Under the pieces are notes generated by a model. It ran no database searches and was not told the origin of the DNA. It worked only from the letters and a program-made list of their open reading frames with translations. The position numbers and the translations under genes were made by a program. A DNA stretch of 64,000 bases, from positions 1,440,001-1,504,000 of the forward strand of contig NZ_CP012159.1 of NCBI RefSeq assembly GCF_001189295.1. The letters are read 5' to 3'. Each line of letters starts with the position of its first letter. Position 1 is the first letter of the stretch. Below, piece by piece: positions 25,378 to 33,660 of the stretch. Origin of the DNA: Chondromyces crocatus (GTDB lineage: Bacteria > Myxococcota_A > Polyangia > Polyangiales > Polyangiaceae).

Positions 25378-25402
25378 GGGCGGTCGCCGGGAGTCGAGTC
25401 GG

Positions 25403-26482
25403 ATGGACGTGATGGTCGAGCTCAAGCGGGTGACCAAGCGATTCGCGGGCACGACCGCGGTGAACGAGGTGGACCTGACGATCCGCGCCGGTGAGTTCAT
25501 CACCCTGCTCGGGCCGTCGGGGTGCGGGAAGACCACCCTCCTGCGGATGATCTCGGGGTTCGAGACGCCGACGGAAGGCACGGTGCTGCTGGAAGGGAAG
25601 GACGTGACGCACGAGCCTCCCTACCGGCGCGACGTGAACCAGGTGTTCCAGAGCTACGCCTTGTTCCCGCACATGACCGTGAAGGAGAACATCTCCTTCG
25701 GTCTGAAGATGAAGAAGGTGGCGCGCTCGGAGATGGACGAGCGGGTGCGGTCCGCCATCTCGATGGTCTCGCTGGAGGGGATGGAGGCGCGCAAGCCGAC
25801 GCAGCTCTCGGGGGGTCAGCGTCAGCGGGTGGCGCTGGCGCGGGCGATCGTCTGCAGGCCGAAGGTGCTGCTCCTCGACGAGCCGCTGTCGGCGCTCGAC
25901 GCGAAGCTGCGTCACGCAATGCAGGTGGAGCTGAAGCAGCTCCAGAAGAAGCTCGGGATCACCTTCGTGTTCGTGACGCACGATCAGGAAGAGGCGCTCA
26001 CCATGAGCGACCGGATCGCGGTGATCAACAAGGGCAAGATCGAGCAGCTCGGGGACGCGGGGGCGATCTACCACCGCCCCAAGACGACGTTCGTCGCCAA
26101 CTTCATCGGGCAAGCGAACATCCTCCACGCCTCGGTCGTGGCGCGTGAGGGGAGCCAGGCGCGGGTGCAGCTCGAAGGGGGGCTGGAGCTGCTGACCAGC
26201 GGGGAGGTGCCCCAGGGGATGGACAGCGTGCTGGTGTCCATCCGGCCCGAGAAGATCTGGATCCAGAAGGAGGCGGGAGAAGGGGAGAACTGGTTCGAGG
26301 CGACCATCGAGGACGAGCTGTTCCAGGGGCCGACCGATCAGCTCCGCCTGAAGACGGCGGGGGGGCTGACCTTGACGGCGCTGGTGGCGAACGAGAGCGC
26401 GAGGCGATCCCCCGTCCACGCCGGGGATCGGGTGTGGTGTCACCTGCACCTCGACGACATCGTGTTCGTTCACGAGGATTGA
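25403..26482 (+). CDS. potA: spermidine/putrescine ABC importer ATPase PotA
   Basis: A 359-residue ATPase energising the polyamine importer. Walker A is GPSGCGKTT, Q-loop QVFQSYALFPHMTV, signature LSGGQRQRVALARAI, Walker B VLLLDEPLSALD and H-loop FVTHDQEEAL. A C-terminal TOBE domain (~270-359) follows. I chose ATG 25403 with a CGGGAG site ~10 nt upstream rather than 25364, which would overlap potB. With potC, potD and potB it completes the importer; the operon ends here. Confidence 0.94.
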   Translation: MDVMVELKRVTKRFAGTTAVNEVDLTIRAGEFITLLGPSGCGKTTLLRMISGFETPTEGTVLLEGKDVTHEPPYRRDVNQVFQSYALFPHMTVKENISFGLKMKKVARSEMDERVRSAISMVSLEGMEARKPTQLSGGQRQRVALARAIVCRPKVLLLDEPLSALDAKLRHAMQVELKQLQKKLGITFVFVTHDQEEALTMSDRIAVINKGKIEQLGDAGAIYHRPKTTFVANFIGQANILHASVVAREGSQARVQLEGGLELLTSGEVPQGMDSVLVSIRPEKIWIQKEAGEGENWFEATIEDELFQGPTDQLRLKTAGGLTLTALVANESARRSPVHAGDRVWCHLHLDDIVFVHED

Positions 26483-26510
26483 CGCGGGGGCAGTGTTTGA
26501 CGCGCGGCGT

Positions 26511-26570
26511 TGGTGATGACGGCGCTGGTGATGAGAGCGCTGGTGATGACGGCGCTGGTGATGGGCGCGG
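26511..26570. repeat. 15-bp tandem repeat, four copies
   Basis: Units TGGTGATGACGGCGC at 26511, 26526, 26541 and 26556, the last two bases varying. It lies in the 262-nt gap between potA and the DUF2330 gene. It has the same unit length as the repeat at 14791 but an unrelated sequence. Confidence 0.8.
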
Positions 26571-26731
26571 GGTGAGGTCGGGGATGCCCAGGGGGGGAGG
26601 GGTCGGGTCACCGTGGCGCGAGCGCTGCGAAGGGCGTGACCCGCAGGGTGTGTGGTGTGTGGTGCCGGCACCTCATGAACGTGGGTTCGCTGCGCGCCGG
26701 TGCGAGGTGCCCGCCGACGTGGAAACAGGCG

Positions 26732-26737
26732 TACGAT
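26732..26737 (+). promoter_or_regulatory. putative -10 hexamer for DUF2330 gene
   Basis: TACGAT lies 7 nt before ATG 26745. The intervening GGGAGGC could act as a ribosome site only if the transcript began further upstream, and it is too close to the ATG. The geometry matches the other leaderless candidates. Confidence 0.35.
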
Positions 26738-26744
26738 GGGAGGC

Positions 26745-28769
26745 ATGGCCCTTGCGAATGGGGGCAACGTGCTTCCACGTCGATTCGCACTCCTCGCCTT
26801 CACACCGCTGACCCTCGCCGCGCTTCCCGGGGACGCTCATGCGAGCGGCGCCTGGTTGCCCAGTGCTGGGCAGGCCCCGGTCGAGCAGCGGGTGGCCGTC
26901 GCGGTCGGGCCGTCTCGGACCACGGTGTGGACCAGCATGCGCTTCGATGGCAGTGCGGGGCCGGTGGGCGTGGTCATCCCGGTGCCGTCGCTCTCGAGCC
27001 TGGATCTCAGCTCGGATGCATGGCTGGAGGCGCTGGACGTGGCGACGGCGCCGCGCATCTTTCCTCCGGCGGGTGAGCGTGGGACGTGTCCGGCAGATCC
27101 CGCTGCACCCGACGCGGTGCATGTCGTGTGTGACGAGGACCCTACCCAGACGCTCTCGCCGACGGAGATCACGGTGCTGGAGGATGCGGGCGCCGTCGCG
27201 TTGTGGGCAGCGCAGGGGGGGCTCACGCTCTCGCCCGGGACCGCCTCGGCGCTGGGAGGGGTGCAAGGAAAGCGGTTCGTGGCGGCGCGGTTCGTGGCAC
27301 CGGGGGGCGCGGCGCTGACGCGGACGCTGCGCGTGGTGCTGCCCGGCGTCGAGCCGGTTCTGCCGCTCGCGCTCACCCAGGCGACGGCGGGTGATGTGCT
27401 GGTGACGGCGTGGTTCATCGGGGAAGGTCGCGCAGCCCTGCCGGAGTCGATGCCGGTGTCGGTGAACGAGGAGGCACTCACCTGGAACGCCGCGACGCTG
27501 GAGTCCGACTACGAGGACGAGCGGATGGCTGCTCTGGTGGCGGCGGGCCCGGAAGGCGCGGTGCTCGAGTGCTCCAGCCACGACGCGCTGGCGAGGAACG
27601 TGTCGCTCGGTGGCGCGGTGTCGATCGAGGGGGTGGTGACGTCGTACTTCGAGCGGGCGAAGAGCTATGGCGATGGCGATGCGTCGTCGTCCGCCTGTAC
27701 GGCCGCGGCGGCGGTGGCGCTGAGCTCCTCGGCGAGGGTGTCGTGGAGCTGTCCCCGGGCCGCGCAGGGGGTGGTGGACGGGATGGACTCCTGCGTGGAG
27801 AGCGGGGCACCCGGCGAGATCGATCCCGAGCGGCTGCGCTGCGGGGCGGGGGCGGATGATCTCGCGGTGGCGCTCTCGGGGATGGCCGGGCAGGAGGCGA
27901 GGCTGACGCGCTACACCCTGCGGATTCCGTCGAATCAGCGAGGGGTGGACCAGCCGCTGGACTTCACGCCGGGTCCTCCGGTGAGCCCGGTGCTCACCGC
28001 CGACAGCGTGAGTACGGAGGACTGCGAAGGGGGCGTGAGCAGTAGCTCGAGCAGCTCCAGCAGCACGGGGGGCTCGAGTTCGGGCGGCGGGACGGGCGTT
28101 CCGTCGGGGGGCGCAGGGGGTACGATCTTCTACGACGAGACGTTCGTGCCGACGTACATGGGCTGCGGTTGCTCCGGAACGGCCGATACGGCCGACACGA
28201 CGTACGACGACGGGGGGTGCAGCGGGGACACCTCCGACGGCTACGAGGGGACGGAGAGCGACGACGGGTGCAGCGGCGATTCGTCGGATGGGTACTACGA
28301 GGAAGACGACGGGTGCAGCGGGGACTCGTCGGACGGGTACGAGGGGACGGAGAGCGACGACGGGTGCAGTGGCGATTCGTCGGATGGGTACTACGAGGAA
28401 GACGACGGGTGCAGCGGGGACTCGTCGGACGGGTACTACGAGGAGGACGACGGATGCAGCGGGGACTCGACCGACTCGACCAGCAGCGATGGCTGTTCGA
28501 GCGACACGTCGGACGGGACGAGTGCGGATGGGTGTAGCTCCACCGAGGGCGGGTCGAGCAGCGACACGAGCTGCGATTCGGGGTCGAGTTCGGGCAGCAC
28601 GGAGTGCTCGATCGCATCGGCGAAGCAAGGCGCGCAGAAGCGGCGTGGGCCGCGGTTGTCGCCGATGGGGCTGGGGATGATGGCGGTGATCGCGCCTCTG
28701 CGGCGGCTGTTGCGGCCCCGGCGGCGGGGGGACGTGGCGCCCGGCGCGCGTGAGCGGGGGACCTCCTGA
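26745..28769 (+). CDS. exported DUF2330 protein with Cys/Asp repeat tail
   Basis: A 674-residue exported protein. The signal peptide (NVLPRRFALLAFTPLTLAAL, cut near DAHA-SGAW) is followed by a ~420-residue DUF2330-type domain with the early VEQRVAVAVGP...TSMRF and VVIPVPS segments. After a Ser-rich linker comes an acidic cysteine repeat region (~490-595) with units DDGCSGDSSDGYYEE. The C-terminus has SPMGLGMMAVIAPLRRLLRP and a run of arginines. That is a hydrophobic segment followed by a basic tail, the layout of a C-terminal sorting signal (like MYXO-CTERM or GlyGly-CTERM), though I recognise no named type. DUF2330 has no established function. ATG 26736 is an alternative start. Confidence 0.82.
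   Translation: MALANGGNVLPRRFALLAFTPLTLAALPGDAHASGAWLPSAGQAPVEQRVAVAVGPSRTTVWTSMRFDGSAGPVGVVIPVPSLSSLDLSSDAWLEALDVATAPRIFPPAGERGTCPADPAAPDAVHVVCDEDPTQTLSPTEITVLEDAGAVALWAAQGGLTLSPGTASALGGVQGKRFVAARFVAPGGAALTRTLRVVLPGVEPVLPLALTQATAGDVLVTAWFIGEGRAALPESMPVSVNEEALTWNAATLESDYEDERMAALVAAGPEGAVLECSSHDALARNVSLGGAVSIEGVVTSYFERAKSYGDGDASSSACTAAAAVALSSSARVSWSCPRAAQGVVDGMDSCVESGAPGEIDPERLRCGAGADDLAVALSGMAGQEARLTRYTLRIPSNQRGVDQPLDFTPGPPVSPVLTADSVSTEDCEGGVSSSSSSSSSTGGSSSGGGTGVPSGGAGGTIFYDETFVPTYMGCGCSGTADTADTTYDDGGCSGDTSDGYEGTESDDGCSGDSSDGYYEEDDGCSGDSSDGYEGTESDDGCSGDSSDGYYEEDDGCSGDSSDGYYEEDDGCSGDSTDSTSSDGCSSDTSDGTSADGCSSTEGGSSSDTSCDSGSSSGSTECSIASAKQGAQKRRGPRLSPMGLGMMAVIAPLRRLLRPRRRGDVAPGARERGTS
28209..28490. 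repeat. in-gene 45/51-bp repeat coding for Cys/Asp/Ser units
   Basis: Units starting GACGACGGGTGCAG occur at 28260, 28305, 28356, 28401 and 28446, a period of 45 bp with one 51-bp unit, plus a diverged first copy near 28209. They encode DDGCSGDSSDGYYEE or the longer DGYEGTES form, one cysteine per unit. Near-identity of the units at DNA level indicates recent expansion. Confidence 0.88.
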
Positions 28770-28783
28770 CGCAGGTTCCACGC

Positions 28784-28789
28784 TAGGCT
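28784..28789 (+). promoter_or_regulatory. putative -10 hexamer for leaderless moeA
   Basis: CGCTAGGCT puts TAGGCT 6 nt before GTG 28796, with no ribosome site between. It lies in the short gap after the DUF2330 gene, suggesting that the molybdenum cofactor genes have their own promoter. Confidence 0.45.
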
Positions 28790-28795
28790 CAGGGC

Positions 28796-30055
28796 GTGGA
28801 GAGTCCGGGAGCGAGGCGCCGTGATGTGCGCATGCGCGGCTTTCGAGCGCGGATCTCGGTGACGGAGGCGCTCGCCGCGCTGGAGCGTCGGGTCGGGCAG
28901 CTCGATGCGGAGGAGGTGGCGCTGGCAGAGGCCTCGGGGCGGGTGGCGGCCGAGGAGGTGATCGCGGCGGTGAGCGTGCCTCATTTCGCTCGTGCGGCGA
29001 TGGACGGGTACGCGCTGCGGGGCGAGGCGACCTTCGGGGCGTCGGGGTTTGCTCCGGTCGCGCTGCGGGTGGTGGGAGATGCGCGGCCCGGGCGGCCGTT
29101 CGCGGGCGCGCTGGGGGCGAAGGAGGCGGTGCGGATCACCACGGGGGCGCCGGTGCCCGAGGGCGCGGATGCGGTGCTGATGGCAGAGTATGCCGACGAG
29201 GGGGAGCAGGAGGGGGAGACCACCCTGTGGGCGCGGGAGGCCGTGCCTCCCGGCAAGCATGTGGCCCCCGTGGGGGAGGATCTGCTCGCGGGGGCGCGCG
29301 TGGTGGCGGCAGGGCGGAGGCTCCGGCCGCAGGATCTGGGGGTGCTCGCGTCGACGGGGGTGGCCAGGGTGCGGGTGGTCCGGCGGCCCGAGGTGCGGGT
29401 GCTGGTGACGGGGGATGAGCTGCTGCCGCCGGGGAGCATGCCGCAGGGGGCGTGCATCGTCGACGCGAACAGCCTGATGCTCGCTGCGCTGGTGCGGCGG
29501 GATGGTGGCGCGGAGGTCGTCGTGGAGTACGTGCCGGATCGCCGCGAGGCCGTGCGCGAGGCGATGCGCTCGGCGAAGGAGCAGGTGATCCTGGTTTCCG
29601 GAGGCAGCTCGGTGGGGCCGGAGGACCACGCGCCGATGGTGCTGGACGAGCTGGGGGAGCTCGCGGTCCACGGGGTGGCGGTGCGCCCTTCGAGTCCAGC
29701 AGGGTTCGGATTTCTGGAGGGAGCGCGTCCTGTGTTCCTGTTGCCGGGGAACCCGGTGTCGTGTCTGTGCGCGTACGAGCTGTTCGCGGGGCCGTCGATC
29801 CGGGCGATGGGCGGGCTGCCGTGGGCGTGGCCGCACCGGCGACGGCGCTGCGTGGTCGGGCGCAAGATCGTGTCGGAGATCGGCCGGATGGACTACGTGC
29901 GGGTGCGCATCGAGGCCGAGCGGGTGATCCCGATCATGACCAGCGGGGCTTCGATCCTGTCGTCGACGACGCGAGCCGATGGGGTGGTGCTCGTGCCGGC
30001 CGATGAAGAGGGATACGCCGAGGGGGCCGAGGTGGAGGTGCTGCTTTACGAGTGA
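28796..30055 (+). CDS. moeA: molybdopterin molybdenumtransferase MoeA
   Basis: A 419-residue MoeA that inserts molybdate into adenylylated molybdopterin, the last step of molybdenum cofactor (Moco) formation. Family features in order: VPHFARAAMDGYALRG near residue 60, ITTGAPVPEGADAVLMAEY, LVTGDELLPPG, ILVSGGSSVGPEDHAP (molybdopterin-binding MoCF motif) and VFLLPGNPVSCLCAYELF. The usual VPxFDxSAMDGYA is VPHFARAAMDGYA here. The GTG at 28796 follows a TAGGCT element; ATG 28832 (MRGFRARIS) is an alternative. It is first of three consecutive Moco genes; a second MoeA follows after 80 nt. Confidence 0.93.
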   Translation: MESPGARRRDVRMRGFRARISVTEALAALERRVGQLDAEEVALAEASGRVAAEEVIAAVSVPHFARAAMDGYALRGEATFGASGFAPVALRVVGDARPGRPFAGALGAKEAVRITTGAPVPEGADAVLMAEYADEGEQEGETTLWAREAVPPGKHVAPVGEDLLAGARVVAAGRRLRPQDLGVLASTGVARVRVVRRPEVRVLVTGDELLPPGSMPQGACIVDANSLMLAALVRRDGGAEVVVEYVPDRREAVREAMRSAKEQVILVSGGSSVGPEDHAPMVLDELGELAVHGVAVRPSSPAGFGFLEGARPVFLLPGNPVSCLCAYELFAGPSIRAMGGLPWAWPHRRRRCVVGRKIVSEIGRMDYVRVRIEAERVIPIMTSGASILSSTTRADGVVLVPADEEGYAEGAEVEVLLYE

Positions 30056-30135
30056 GCGTTTCGAGAGGGGGGGAAGGGCAGTGCGCGGGGCGCTGCGCTG
30101 GCGTGATCACGGAGCGGGGCCGTGCTGGGGTGACG

Positions 30136-32079
30136 ATGAAGCAGGAGCAGTTCCTGAGCGTGGTCGACCGGGACGAGGCGGAGCGGCGTTTCCGGGCGGC
30201 GCTGGAGCCGCTCGGGCCGCTGGGGGTCGAAGAGGTGGCGCTGGCGGGGGCGCTCGGTCGGGTGCTGGCGGAGGACATCGCGAGTCCGGTGGATGTGCCC
30301 GGCTTCGATCGGTCGAACATGGATGGGTTCGCGGTGAGGGCCGAGGACACTTATGGCGCGAGCGAGCAAGCGCCGAGGCGCTTGCGATGCTTGCCAGAGC
30401 CGGTGGTGATGGGGGTGTTGCCGGTCGGGGAGGTGACGGAGGGGACGGCGATGGCCATCCCCACGGGGGGCGTGGTCCCGCGTGGCGCTGACGCGGTGGT
30501 GATGGTGGAGCACACCCGGCTGGACGGCGATCACGTGCTGGTGGAGAAGCCGGTGACGCCAGGGCGGGCCATCACCTGGGCGGGGACGGACATCGCGCAA
30601 GGGGAGGTCGTGTTGCGGGCCTTCGATGTGCTCTCGTCACGAGAGACGGGGGTGCTCGCGGCGATGGGGGTGGACCGGGTGGGGGTCGTGCGTCGTCCAC
30701 GGGTGGCGATCCTCTCGACGGGGGACGAGATCATCCGCCCCGGGACGCCGCCTCTGCCCGGGAGGATCTACGACTCGAACCAGGTGATCCTCGCGGATGC
30801 GGTGCGCGAGGCCGGGGGCGAGCCGGTGCCGTGTGGGATCACCCCCGATGCTCCCGAGGCCGTGCGCGCTGCGCTGCTCGACGCCCTCGCGGTTGCCGAT
30901 CTGGTGCTGCTATCGGGAGGGACGTCCAAGGGGCCCGGGGATCTCAATGTGCAGGTGCTCGCCGAGGTGCTGGCGCCTCCCGGGATCCTGGCGCATGGCG
31001 TGGCGCTGAAGCCAGGCAAGCCGCTCTGCCTCGCGGCGTCCGGGCGGAAGGGGGTGGTGGTGCTGCCGGGGTTCCCCACGTCGGCGATCTTCACCTTCCA
31101 TGAGTTTGTTGCGCCGGTCCTCCGCATTCTCGCAGGCCGCGCGCGCCCGGCTCGTCTGCACGGAGGAGAGGCGGACGGGGCGCGCACGTGGGCGCGGTTG
31201 CCGGTGTCGCTGGGGTCGGACGGCGGGCGGACGGAGTATGTGCTGGTGCGGCTGACCGAGGACGCGGAGGGGGCCGCGATTGCGTATCCCATCGGCAAGG
31301 GTTCAGGGTCGGTGACGACCTGGAGCCACGCGGACGGCTACTTCGTGATCCCCCGGGAGGTCGAGCGCGTGGAGGCCGGTGAGCGGGTCGAGATCCTTCC
31401 GGTCGCGGGGGTGCGGCCGCGGCGGGTGGATCTGGTGATCATCGGGAGTCACTGCGTGGGGCTGGATGTGGTGCTCGCGCGGCTCGCGCAGCGAGGGGTC
31501 AGCAGCAAGCTCATCGCGGTGGGTAGTGAGGGAGGGCTCGCTGCCGTGCGGCGGGGAGAGTGCGATGCGGCCGGCGTGCATCTCTACGATGCGCGGACGG
31601 ACAGCTACAACACGCCCTTCCTGGAGGGTGGGCTGGTGCTGGTGCCAGGGTATGGGCGGCTGCAAGGGGTGGTCTTCCGGGCAGGGGACGCGCGCTTCGA
31701 GGGGCGTGAGGCCGCGGAGGCCGTGCGGGCAGCGGCGCAGACGCCCGGGGTGGTGATGATCAACCGCAACCGCGGGAGCGGTACGCGGGCGCTGGTGGAG
31801 CTGCTGCTGGAGGGGACAAGGCCCGCCGGGTACGCGGTGGAGGCGTCGTCGCACCATGCCATCGGCGCGGCCGTGGCGCAGGGGAGAGCGGACTTCGGCG
31901 TGGCCATCGACATCGTGGCGCGAGAGCGGGGCCTTGGCTTTCTGCCGGTGCGAGAGGAACGCTTCGATCTGGTGGTCGCCGCGTCACGGGTGGAGCGGCC
32001 CGGGGTGCGCGCGCTCATCGACGAGCTCGCCTCCGAGGAGGTGCGGGCAGCGCTGCGCGGGAGGGGGTTGCTGGCATGA
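30136..32079 (+). CDS. MoeA fused to a C-terminal PBP-like domain
   Basis: A 647-residue two-domain protein. Residues 1-~415 are a second full MoeA: VPGFDRSNMDGFAVRAEDTY, IPTGGVVPRGADAVVMVEH, ILSTGDEIIRPG, LLSGGTSKGPGDLNVQV and VVLPGFPTSAIFTFHEFV. Residues ~430-640 are a periplasmic-binding-protein-like domain of the kind found C-terminal to MoeA in archaea and some bacteria (SHCVGLDVVLARLAQRGV, VMINRNRGSGTRALVELLL). Such fusions are thought to sense or deliver molybdate or tungstate, not proven. ATG 30136 has GGGGTGA upstream; a GTG at 30052 overlapping the first moeA is less likely. Its stop overlaps mobA by ATGA. Confidence 0.9.
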   Translation: MKQEQFLSVVDRDEAERRFRAALEPLGPLGVEEVALAGALGRVLAEDIASPVDVPGFDRSNMDGFAVRAEDTYGASEQAPRRLRCLPEPVVMGVLPVGEVTEGTAMAIPTGGVVPRGADAVVMVEHTRLDGDHVLVEKPVTPGRAITWAGTDIAQGEVVLRAFDVLSSRETGVLAAMGVDRVGVVRRPRVAILSTGDEIIRPGTPPLPGRIYDSNQVILADAVREAGGEPVPCGITPDAPEAVRAALLDALAVADLVLLSGGTSKGPGDLNVQVLAEVLAPPGILAHGVALKPGKPLCLAASGRKGVVVLPGFPTSAIFTFHEFVAPVLRILAGRARPARLHGGEADGARTWARLPVSLGSDGGRTEYVLVRLTEDAEGAAIAYPIGKGSGSVTTWSHADGYFVIPREVERVEAGERVEILPVAGVRPRRVDLVIIGSHCVGLDVVLARLAQRGVSSKLIAVGSEGGLAAVRRGECDAAGVHLYDARTDSYNTPFLEGGLVLVPGYGRLQGVVFRAGDARFEGREAAEAVRAAAQTPGVVMINRNRGSGTRALVELLLEGTRPAGYAVEASSHHAIGAAVAQGRADFGVAIDIVARERGLGFLPVREERFDLVVAASRVERPGVRALIDELASEEVRAALRGRGLLA

Positions 32080-32741
32080 GCGCGATGACGGCCGACGGGA
32101 AGGGGCGCGTCCCCGGACTGGGAGGGGTGGTGCTGTGCGGTGGGCAGAGCCGGCGGATGGGGCGTCCCAAGGCGTGGCTCGATTTCGGCGGGGAGCCGTT
32201 GCTGTCGCGGGTCGTGGGGCGGCTCGCGGAGGTGGCGTGGCCGATCGTGGTGGTCGCGGCGCCGGGGCAGGAGGTTCCGGCGCTCGCCGAGGAGGTCCTG
32301 ATCGTCCGGGATGGGGTGGAGGGGCAAGGGCCGTTGCGCGGCATCGCGGCGGGTCTGGAGGCGCTCGCTCCACGTGCCGCGCGCGCCTATGTGTCCGCGA
32401 CCGATGCTCCCTTCCTCGCGCCGGCCTTCGTGCGGCGCCTGGCGAAGTTGCAGGAGGGGGTCGACATCGCCGTTCCGCGTTCAGAGGGGCATCACCATCC
32501 GCTCGCGGCCATCTACGCGTGTTCGGTGCGTGCGGAGGCTGTGGCGCTGCTCGCGGACGACCGTCGACGGCCGTTCTTTCTGTTCGAGCGGGTACGCACG
32601 CGGATCGTGGCGCCAGAAGAGCTTCTCGCAGACGCGGCCCTCGTCGCTGCGGATCCGACGTTGCAGTCGCTGCGGAATCTGAACACGCCCGAGGAGTACA
32701 GGGCAGCGCTCGTCGATGCCGTGAGCCAAGCTAGTTCCTAG
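32076..32741 (+). CDS. mobA: molybdenum cofactor guanylyltransferase MobA
   Basis: A 221-residue nucleotidyltransferase that attaches GMP to Moco, giving the bis-MGD form used by DMSO-reductase-family enzymes. The GTP-binding signature GVVLCGGQSRRMGRPKAWL is near residue 17, with VRDGVEGQGPLRGIAAGL and the metal-binding SATDAPFLAP later. The start overlaps the previous stop (ATGA), so the Moco trio is at least partly coupled. moaA-E and molybdate transport genes are not in the window. Confidence 0.92.
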   Translation: MSAMTADGKGRVPGLGGVVLCGGQSRRMGRPKAWLDFGGEPLLSRVVGRLAEVAWPIVVVAAPGQEVPALAEEVLIVRDGVEGQGPLRGIAAGLEALAPRAARAYVSATDAPFLAPAFVRRLAKLQEGVDIAVPRSEGHHHPLAAIYACSVRAEAVALLADDRRRPFFLFERVRTRIVAPEELLADAALVAADPTLQSLRNLNTPEEYRAALVDAVSQASS

Positions 32742-32754
32742 TCGCCTGTGGCTG

Positions 32755-33651
32755 TCACGCCGCGGGCACCTGGCCGATGGGCCCGTCTTTGCCGGGCACG
32801 CGCCGACGCTTCGGGGCGACGTCCGTCACTTCTCGGTGAAGCAGCGCGGGGGGGAGCACGCCATGCGCGCGGAATGCCTCCAGCACGCGCTCGGTCACGT
32901 CGGTCTGGAACTCCTGCTCGTACTTCACGTCGAGCACGTGCGCCTTGGCCCGTAGCCGCACGGCGAAGTAGTTCTCGTGGACCACCTGGTTGACCACGAT
33001 CATCCATGGCTTCTTCAGGTACACGTAGCGGTTCGTGGTGAGCGACTCCTGAACCAGCTGCTTCGCGAGCGCGATGTCTTGATCGACCCCCACGAAGAAG
33101 TCGAGCTGGAGCATCATGTCGAGCGCGCCGTAGTTCCAGGACGAGACGGCTTCGGTCAGGAACTTGTTGTTGGGGATGGTCACCACGTTGTCGTCCAGGG
33201 TGATCAGCCGGACGGAGCGCAGGCCGATGGAGCGCACTTCGCCATAGGTGCCTCCGAACGTGACGCGATCACCGACCTGGAAAGGTCGATCCAGGATGAT
33301 GGTCACCCCGGCCAGGATGGAAGCGGCGAGGTCCTTCAGCGCGAACCCGACCGTCACCGCCGCGGTGCCCGTCAGGGCGATGACGACCTCGCGTGACAGG
33401 CTGACCGACGCGCTGACCGCGAGGAGGATCCCCGTCAGGTAGATGGTGAACCCTGCCAGGGTGGAGATCTGGTTGATCAGCAGCCGCCGATGGGCGAAGC
33501 GATGGCCCACCCGTCCGAGCGTGCCGCGCACCAGACGCACCACGAACCAGGTGATGACCAGCACCGCCAGGCCCGTCAGGACGCCGCCGAGGCGGATGAT
33601 CTCGATGAGGTTGGTGTCCTTGGGGATGTCCAGCGCGATCGTAGGATCCAT
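32755..33651 (-). CDS. small MscS-type mechanosensitive channel
   Basis: A 298-residue MscS-family channel subunit: three N-terminal helices (about 20-38, 60-80 and 85-125). TM3 contains the pore-lining TVGFALKDLAASILAGV, then the beta domain DRPFQVGDRVTFGGTYGEV and ITLDDNVVTIPNNKFL, and a C-terminal alpha/beta domain. Length matches E. coli MscS (286). It opens under membrane tension to release ions during hypo-osmotic shock. A GAGGGA ribosome site overlaps the stop of the 33661-36918 gene, only 9 nt upstream, so both are cotranscribed and may act together. Confidence 0.92.
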   Translation of the reverse strand: MDPTIALDIPKDTNLIEIIRLGGVLTGLAVLVITWFVVRLVRGTLGRVGHRFAHRRLLINQISTLAGFTIYLTGILLAVSASVSLSREVVIALTGTAAVTVGFALKDLAASILAGVTIILDRPFQVGDRVTFGGTYGEVRSIGLRSVRLITLDDNVVTIPNNKFLTEAVSSWNYGALDMMLQLDFFVGVDQDIALAKQLVQESLTTNRYVYLKKPWMIVVNQVVHENYFAVRLRAKAHVLDVKYEQEFQTDVTERVLEAFRAHGVLPPALLHREVTDVAPKRRRVPGKDGPIGQVPAA

Positions 33652-33660
33652 CGTCGTCCC

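Noticed and set aside
26673-28781. 702-codon minus-strand ORF over the DUF2330 gene
   Set aside because: Arg/Pro/His-rich shadow. The plus strand has a signal peptide and a known domain.
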